10,895 nt of DNA, from NCBI GenBank assembly GCA_910588105.1, contig CAJUQD010000075.1, forward strand, positions 1 to 10,895. Reading direction: 5' to 3'. The notes beneath the pieces were generated by a model that searched no databases, was not told the origin of the DNA, and worked only from the letters and a program-made list of their open reading frames with translations. Positions 5,820 through 10,895 of this stretch are shown piece after piece. Position numbers and translations under genes: made by a program. Numbering within the stretch: the first letter of the stretch is position 1; each line of letters starts with the position of its first letter. This stretch comes from an uncultured Oscillospiraceae bacterium. Lineage in GTDB: Bacteria; Bacillota; Clostridia; Oscillospirales; Oscillospiraceae.

Positions 5820-8800
5820 ATGTCCTTTACCCATCTGCATCTCCATACCGAATACTCCCTCCTGGACGGCGCCTGCCGCATCGAAAAGCTGGTGGAGCGG
5901 GTGAAGGAACTGGGTCAGACCGCCGTGGCCATCACCGACCACGGGGTGATGTACGGTGCGGTGGACTTCTACCGGGCCTGCAAGGGGGCGGGGATCAAGC
6001 CCGTCATTGGCTGCGAGGTTTATGTGGCCCCCCGCACCCGGTTCGACCGGGTGCACGAGCTGGACGCGTCCGCCCGGCACCTGGTGCTTCTTTGCCGGAA
6101 CGAGGAGGGCTACCGAAACCTGAGTTATATGGTGTCCATGGCCTTTACCGAGGGCTTTTACATCAAGCCTCGGATCGACATGGACCTGCTGCGCGCCCAC
6201 TGCGGGGGCCTCATCGCCCTGTCCGCCTGCCTGGGGGGGGAGATCCCCCGGCGGCTGCGCGCCGGCGACTACCAGGGGGCGAAGGCCCACGCCCTGGAGA
6301 TGCGGGAGCTGTTCGGCGAGGACGGATACTACCTGGAGATCCAGGACCACCACCTCCCTGAGCAGCAGGCGGTCAACGCGGGCATCCTGCGCCTCAGCGG
6401 TGAAACCGGCATTCCCCTGGTGGCTACCAACGACTGCCATTACCTCACCCGGGAGGATGCCGCCATGCAGGACGTGCTCATGTGCGTCCAGACAGGCAAG
6501 CTGGTGGAGGACACCGAGCGGATGCGGTTTGAGACCCAGGAGTTCTTTGTGAAAAGCGAGGAGGAGATGCGCGCCCTCTTCCCCAACTGCCCCCAGGCCA
6601 TCGACAATACCCGGAAGATTGTGGAGCTGTGCGATGTGGACTTCCACTTCGGCACCTACCACCTGCCCGAGTTCAAGCTGCCCCGGGGGGAGACGGACGG
6701 GGATGCCTATTTTGAAAAGCTGTGCTGGCAGGGCTTTGCCCTGCGTTATCCGAACGGCGGGGAGGAGCTGAAGGACCGGCTGCGGATGGAGATGGGGGTC
6801 ATCCGCCAGATGGGGTTTGTGGACTACTTCCTCATTGTGTCCGACTTCATCGGCTACGCCAAGGAAAACGGCATCCCGGTGGGCCCGGGCCGCGGCTCCG
6901 GGGCCGGGTCCATGGTGGCCTACTGCCTGCGCATCACCGACGTGGACCCCATCAAGTACGGCTTGATCTTCGAGCGCTTTCTGAACCCCGAGCGGGTGAC
7001 CATGCCCGATATTGACATTGACTTCTGCATCCGGCGGCGGCAGGAGGTTATTGACTATGTGTCCCGGAAGTACGGCGAGGACCACGTGGTGCAGATCGTT
7101 ACCTTCGGAACCATGAAGGCCAAGGCCGCCATCCGGGACGTGGGGCGGGTTCTCAACTTCCCCTATGCCGAGGTGGACAACATCGCCAAGCAGGTGCCCT
7201 TCGACATCAAAATGACCCTGGATAAGGCGCTGGTACTGTCCAAGGGGCTGTCGGACCTCTATAACGGGGACGAGCGGGTTCGTGAGCTGGTAGATATGGC
7301 CCGGAAGATCGAGGGGATGCCCCGCAACGCCTCCACCCACGCCGCCGGGGTGGTCATCACCAAGCGCCCGGTATACGAGTACGTCCCCCTGGCCACCAAC
7401 GACGGCCAGCCGGTCACCCAGTACACCATGACTACAATCGAGGAGCTGGGCCTGCTGAAAATGGACTTTTTGGGCCTACGCAACCTGACGGTGCTGGACG
7501 ACGCGGTCAAGATGGTTCAAAAGCGGCAGCCCGGTTTCCGGCTGGAAGATATCCCGGACGACGACATGGAGGTCTACCAGATGCTGTCCGACGGGCGCAC
7601 CTCCGGCGTGTTCCAGATGGAGTCGGCGGGGATGACGGGGGTGTGCGTGGGCCTCAAGCCCAAGAGTATTGAGGACATCTGCGCCATCATCGCCCTGTAC
7701 CGCCCCGGCCCCATGGACTCCATCCCCAAATTTTTGGCCTGCGCCCAGAACCCGGCCCTGGTCACCTACAAGCACCCGGCGCTGGAGCCGATTTTGTCCA
7801 ACACCTATGGCTGTATTGTCTACCAGGAGCAGGTCATTGAGATCTTCCGAAAGCTGGCGGGGTACTCCCTGGGCCAGGCGGACATGGTGCGCCGGGCCAT
7901 GAGCAAAAAAAAGGAGAAGGACGTGCAGCGGGAGCGGGAGTCCTTCATCCACGGCGATCCCGCCCGGAATATCGCCGGGTGCCTGGCCGGCGGCATCCCA
8001 GAGGCGGTGGCCCAGTCCATCTACGATGAGATTAACGACTTTGCCCACTACGCCTTCAATAAGTCCCACTCCCTGGCCTATGCCATCGTCGCCTACCAGA
8101 CGGCTTGGTTCAAATACCGCCATCCCCGGGAGTATATGGCGGCCCTGCTCACCTCGGTGCTGGACTCCCAGGGCAAGGTGGCGGAGTATATCGCCGAGTG
8201 CAAGGACGGCGGCATCGCCCTGCTCCCCCCGGATATCAACGAGTCCGGCGCGGCCTTCACGGTGTCGGGGGAGAACATCCGCTTCGGGCTGGCGGCGCTG
8301 AAGGGGGTGGGGGTGGGTTTCACCAACGCCGTGCTGGCCGAGCGGGAGAAGGGCGGGCCCTTTGTGTCCTTCCCCGAGTTCTGCGCCCGGATGTTTGACA
8401 GCGACCTGAACAAGCGGGTGTTGGACAGCCTGATCCGCTCGGGCTGCTTCGACAGCCTGGGCTGCCGCCGCTCCCAGCTGATGAAGGTGTACGAGACGGT
8501 TGTGGACTCCATCGCCCGGGACCGCAGAAAGAACCTGGAGGGCCAGTTCGACCTGTTCGGCGGAGGCGGGGAGGGGATGTCCGTGCCCACGGTCATCCTG
8601 CCGGACATCCCGGAGTTCTCCCCGGCGGAGCTGATGGCCATGGAGAAGGAGACTACAGGGCTCTACCTCTCCGGCCACCCCATGGACGAGTACCGTAGGC
8701 AGGCCCAGAAGTACGGCGCGGTCCCCATCGCCGCGGTGATGGCGGCGGGGGAGGAGGGAGGCCCTTCCCGGTATGGGGATGGGACCAACGTCACCCTGGC

Positions 8801-9266
8801 GGGGGTGGTGGCGTCGGTGCGCACCAAAACCACCAAAAACAACACCCTCATGGCCTACGTGATGCTGGAGGATGCCACCGGTTCTATGGAGCTGCTCTGC
8901 TTTTCCCGCACGCTGACGGAGAGCGGGGCCTACCTGAAGGCCAACCTCCCCGTGGCGGTGTCCGGACGGGTGTCCGTCCGGGATGAGAAGGCACCCCAGC
9001 TGATGGTGGACCGGGTGATTCCCCTGGGCAGCGCGCCCCGGCGGACGGAAGGGGAACAGGTGCTCTGGGTGCGCCTGCCCGACGGCGGCGAGTCCTTCAA
9101 CTGGTTCAAAAAGCTGCTGAATATGTTCCCCGGGGAAAACCCCGCCGTGGTCTATCTGGCGGACAGCAAGAAAAAACTCCAGACCCACTGTATCCTCCAC
9201 GACGCCCTGCTGGCGGAGCTGCGGGAGACTTTGGGGGAGGCCAGCGTGGTGCTCAAGGAGAAGTAG
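5820..9266 (+). CDS. dnaE: DNA polymerase III alpha subunit DnaE
   Basis: Catalytic alpha subunit of replicative DNA polymerase III, DnaE type, 1148 residues. The PHP domain (about 1-275) starts with FTHLHLHTEYSLLDG (3-17). It shows all nine positions expected for a metal-binding, exonuclease-competent PHP site: H7, H9, D16, H41, E66, H87, C137, D205 and H207. The polymerase core has GPGRGSGAGSMVAYCLRI (355-372), PDIDIDF (396-402) and KMDFLGLRNLT (547-557), giving catalytic aspartates D399, D401 and D549, plus RPGPMDSIP (628-636) and FNKSHSLAYA (746-755). A helix-hairpin-helix region lies around 800-880. QFDLF (909-913) is a canonical sliding-clamp-binding motif. An OB fold spans about 990-1070 and a short C-terminal domain follows. 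TAGAGG (5806-5811) is 8 bases before the ATG. Clostridia usually also carry PolC, so this may be the lagging-strand or second polymerase; the window cannot tell. A 49-base AT-rich gap follows whiA. Confidence 0.98.
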   Translation: MSFTHLHLHTEYSLLDGACRIEKLVERVKELGQTAVAITDHGVMYGAVDFYRACKGAGIKPVIGCEVYVAPRTRFDRVHELDASARHLVLLCRNEEGYRNLSYMVSMAFTEGFYIKPRIDMDLLRAHCGGLIALSACLGGEIPRRLRAGDYQGAKAHALEMRELFGEDGYYLEIQDHHLPEQQAVNAGILRLSGETGIPLVATNDCHYLTREDAAMQDVLMCVQTGKLVEDTERMRFETQEFFVKSEEEMRALFPNCPQAIDNTRKIVELCDVDFHFGTYHLPEFKLPRGETDGDAYFEKLCWQGFALRYPNGGEELKDRLRMEMGVIRQMGFVDYFLIVSDFIGYAKENGIPVGPGRGSGAGSMVAYCLRITDVDPIKYGLIFERFLNPERVTMPDIDIDFCIRRRQEVIDYVSRKYGEDHVVQIVTFGTMKAKAAIRDVGRVLNFPYAEVDNIAKQVPFDIKMTLDKALVLSKGLSDLYNGDERVRELVDMARKIEGMPRNASTHAAGVVITKRPVYEYVPLATNDGQPVTQYTMTTIEELGLLKMDFLGLRNLTVLDDAVKMVQKRQPGFRLEDIPDDDMEVYQMLSDGRTSGVFQMESAGMTGVCVGLKPKSIEDICAIIALYRPGPMDSIPKFLACAQNPALVTYKHPALEPILSNTYGCIVYQEQVIEIFRKLAGYSLGQADMVRRAMSKKKEKDVQRERESFIHGDPARNIAGCLAGGIPEAVAQSIYDEINDFAHYAFNKSHSLAYAIVAYQTAWFKYRHPREYMAALLTSVLDSQGKVAEYIAECKDGGIALLPPDINESGAAFTVSGENIRFGLAALKGVGVGFTNAVLAEREKGGPFVSFPEFCARMFDSDLNKRVLDSLIRSGCFDSLGCRRSQLMKVYETVVDSIARDRRKNLEGQFDLFGGGGEGMSVPTVILPDIPEFSPAELMAMEKETTGLYLSGHPMDEYRRQAQKYGAVPIAAVMAAGEEGGPSRYGDGTNVTLAGVVASVRTKTTKNNTLMAYVMLEDATGSMELLCFSRTLTESGAYLKANLPVAVSGRVSVRDEKAPQLMVDRVIPLGSAPRRTEGEQVLWVRLPDGGESFNWFKKLLNMFPGENPAVVYLADSKKKLQTHCILHDALLAELRETLGEASVVLKEK

Positions 9267-9280
9267 GCGCGCAATGATCC

Positions 9281-9286
9281 AAGGAG
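9281..9286 (+). promoter_or_regulatory. Ribosome binding site of cls (AAGGAG)
   Basis: AAGGAG sits 5 bases before ATG 9292. It decides the start: the earlier in-frame ATG at 9274 lies upstream of this site and has no good site of its own, so the six extra residues MIQGDA are probably not translated. Confidence 0.8.
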
Positions 9287-9291
9287 ACGCT

Positions 9292-10845
9292 ATGAAAGAG
9301 AGAAGAGTTCAAAGCAAAATCGGCAAGCTGCTGTTCCACCGCATGGGCATTGTGGCGGTGCTGATTATCGCCCAGATCGTGCTGTATATGGCCGGGCTGG
9401 TGGTACTGCGGGACAGCGTATACTTCGACCGTGTGGAGTGGCTGTTTCTGGTTTTATCGGTGCTGGCGGCCATGTGGATTGTGGGCAGCCGGAGCAACCC
9501 CGGCTATAAAATAGGCTGGCTTATCATTGTGCTGGGGCTGATGCCCTTCGGGTCGCTGGCCTACCTGCTGCTGGGCGGCAACCACCTGTCCGCCTTCAAC
9601 CAGCGCCGCCTGCGCTCCATGGAGCGGAAGATCCGCAAAAACCTGGGGGGCGAGTGCGGCCGGTCCGCCTGCCTGGGCGAGCTGATGGGGGAGGACGCGG
9701 CCTGTATGGCCCACTACCTGGAGCAGACTACCCACTGCCCTGTCTACGGCAATACCCGCACCAAATACTATCCCCTGGGCGACAACTGCTATGACGATAT
9801 CCTCTCCGCCCTGCGGGAGGCCGGGCGGTATATCTTCATCGAGTACTTCATCATCGAGGAGGGCAAGCTGTGGAACTCGGTGCTGGACATTCTGCGGGAA
9901 AAGGCAGGGCAGGGGCTGGAGGTTCGGGTAATCTATGACGATATCGGCTCCATGGCCACCCTGCCGGGGGATTACCCCGCCCGGCTGGAGCGGATGGGGG
10001 TACACTGCCGGGTGTTTAACCGCTTTGTGCCGGTGGTGTCCCTGCGGCAGAACAACCGGGACCACCGCAAGTATATGATTATCGACGGGCAGGTGGCCTT
10101 TACCGGCGGCATCAACATGGCGGACGAGTATATCAATGTCAAGCGGCGCTTCGGCCACTGGAAGGATTCCGCCATCCGGCTGGAGGGGGACGCAGTGTGG
10201 TCTATGACGGTGTCCTTCCTGGCCATGTGGGACTTTACCCACAGCGAGGAGGAACACTTTACCCCCTTCCGCCCCGGACCCGCCCAAGGCGGCGCCCAGG
10301 GCTATGTCCAGCCCTACCATGACTGCCCCTGGGACAATGAGGCGGTGGGGCAGTCGGTGTATCTCAACCTCATTTACCGGGCCAAGCGGTACGTGTATAT
10401 CACCACGCCCTATCTGGTCATCGACTACTCCCTCACCATGGCGCTGACCAGCGCCGCCAAGTCGGGGGTGGATGTGCGCATCATCACCCCCCACATCCCG
10501 GACAAAAAGACGGTATTTGAGATGACCCGCTCTTATTACGAGGAGCTGCTGGAGGCGGGGGTGCAGATTTTTGAGTATGAGCCGGGGTTCATCCATTCCA
10601 AGAACTTCGTGGTGGACGACCTGTGGGCCACCGTAGGCACGGTGAACCTGGACTACCGCAGCATGTTCTTGCATTTTGAAAACGGTGTGCTGCTCTACGG
10701 TACGCCCTCTGTCCACCACATCCGGGACGATTTTTTGGATACCCAGACCAAGAGCCTCATGGTTACCTTGGAGGTGTGCCGGTCTATCTCCCTGCCCCAT
10801 CGGACACTCCGGGATCTGCTGCGGCTGTTTGCGCCGCTACTGTAA
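9292..10845 (+). CDS. cls: Cardiolipin synthase (phospholipase D superfamily)
   Basis: Membrane enzyme of the ClsA type that joins two phosphatidylglycerol molecules to form cardiolipin and glycerol. The product is 517 residues from ATG 9292, in the usual range. Three hydrophobic segments lie near the N-terminus (about 19-39, 49-66 and 73-95), followed by a basic stretch, which places the catalytic domains in or at the membrane. Two phospholipase D signatures are complete. The first is HRKYMIID (H258, K260, D265) followed by GQVAFTGGIN; the second is HSKNFVVD (H435, K437, D442) followed by the GTVNLDYRS stretch. FIEYFIIEEG (182-191) precedes the first domain, as is typical. It lies 25 bases after dnaE with no terminator between, so it is probably the last gene of the same transcript. 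The symbol is given for function; paralogues (clsA, clsB) cannot be separated from one copy. Confidence 0.94.
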   Translation: MKERRVQSKIGKLLFHRMGIVAVLIIAQIVLYMAGLVVLRDSVYFDRVEWLFLVLSVLAAMWIVGSRSNPGYKIGWLIIVLGLMPFGSLAYLLLGGNHLSAFNQRRLRSMERKIRKNLGGECGRSACLGELMGEDAACMAHYLEQTTHCPVYGNTRTKYYPLGDNCYDDILSALREAGRYIFIEYFIIEEGKLWNSVLDILREKAGQGLEVRVIYDDIGSMATLPGDYPARLERMGVHCRVFNRFVPVVSLRQNNRDHRKYMIIDGQVAFTGGINMADEYINVKRRFGHWKDSAIRLEGDAVWSMTVSFLAMWDFTHSEEEHFTPFRPGPAQGGAQGYVQPYHDCPWDNEAVGQSVYLNLIYRAKRYVYITTPYLVIDYSLTMALTSAAKSGVDVRIITPHIPDKKTVFEMTRSYYEELLEAGVQIFEYEPGFIHSKNFVVDDLWATVGTVNLDYRSMFLHFENGVLLYGTPSVHHIRDDFLDTQTKSLMVTLEVCRSISLPHRTLRDLLRLFAPLL

Positions 10846-10863
10846 GAGCCTGTTTAAAATCTT

Positions 10864-10892
10864 TTGACAAAAATGGCGGAGTGGAAGATAAT
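10864..10892 (+). promoter_or_regulatory. Near-consensus sigma-A promoter pointing out of the right edge
   Basis: TTGACA (10864-10869) is a perfect -35, and GATAAT (10887-10892) matches the -10 consensus at five of six positions with an exact 17-base spacer. Transcription would start just beyond the window and read rightwards. It begins 18 bases after the cls stop. No terminator hairpin is visible between the cls stop and this promoter, so operon read-through into the next gene is possible as well. Confidence 0.75.
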
Positions 10893-10895
10893 AGG

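Noticed and set aside
5697..7340. 547-codon open frame on the minus strand opposite dnaE
   Set aside because: It is antisense to the conserved PHP/polymerase core and its sequence is dominated by G, H, L, P, V and Q, as expected from GC-rich antisense codons. It shows no domain and no ribosome binding site.
7476..9200. 574-codon open frame on the minus strand opposite dnaE
   Set aside because: Same reasons: low-complexity antisense composition, opposite a clearly real gene.
9454..10800. 448-codon open frame on the minus strand opposite cls
   Set aside because: Antisense shadow of a gene with two intact phospholipase D motifs.
10846..10863. GAGCCTGTTTAAAATC as a possible insertion-sequence end
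   Set aside because: It looks like a terminal repeat, but no inverted or direct copy and no transposase are visible in the window, so it cannot be supported.
1..10895. CRISPR arrays, tRNA/rRNA genes, riboswitches or a new defence system
   Set aside because: No regularly spaced repeats, cloverleaf sequences or riboswitch-like leaders were seen, and apart from the recombinase and the cysteine-rich frame all genes belong to well-known housekeeping families.

Overview
The window looks like a chromosomal segment of a GC-rich member of the Clostridia, most likely Oscillospirales (Flavonifractor/Lawsonibacter-like). This rests on the gene order murB-rapZ-yvcK-whiA-dnaE, strong AGGAGG ribosome binding sites, the Gram-positive type of several proteins, and a recombinase of the family common in gut Clostridia. 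The lineage is inference; no rRNA or other marker is present.

Layout. (1) Positions 1-about 1457 hold the right-hand end of a mobile element. It is a large serine recombinase gene, visibly less GC-rich than the rest, cut by the left window edge and apparently frameshifted near position 48. (2) The recombinase ends exactly where a GC-rich, cysteine-rich coding stretch of unknown function begins (1454-1834). That stretch has no ribosome binding site and looks like the 3' part of a host gene interrupted by the element. (3) A strong intrinsic terminator (1860-1898) closes this unit. (4) After a probable extended -10 promoter (about 1910-1938), six tightly packed same-strand genes follow: murB, rapZ, yvcK/glmR, whiA, dnaE and a cardiolipin synthase gene (1982-10845). 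(5) The last 50 bases contain a near-consensus sigma-A promoter (TTGACA, 17 bp, GATAAT) pointing out of the right edge.

How the genes fit together. MurB makes UDP-MurNAc. RapZ and GlmR (YvcK) are linked to control of amino-sugar precursor supply. WhiA is a DNA-binding protein connected to division and chromosome segregation. DnaE is a replicative polymerase alpha subunit with an apparently complete PHP metal site. Cardiolipin synthase makes membrane phospholipid. The cluster therefore combines envelope precursor synthesis, its regulation, replication and membrane growth.

No CRISPR array, tRNA or rRNA was seen, and no clearly new multi-gene system. The most unusual parts are the recombinase/host-gene junction, the recombinase frameshift, and the uncharacterised cysteine-rich protein. 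The long reverse-strand open frames opposite dnaE and cls are GC-driven shadows and are not annotated.
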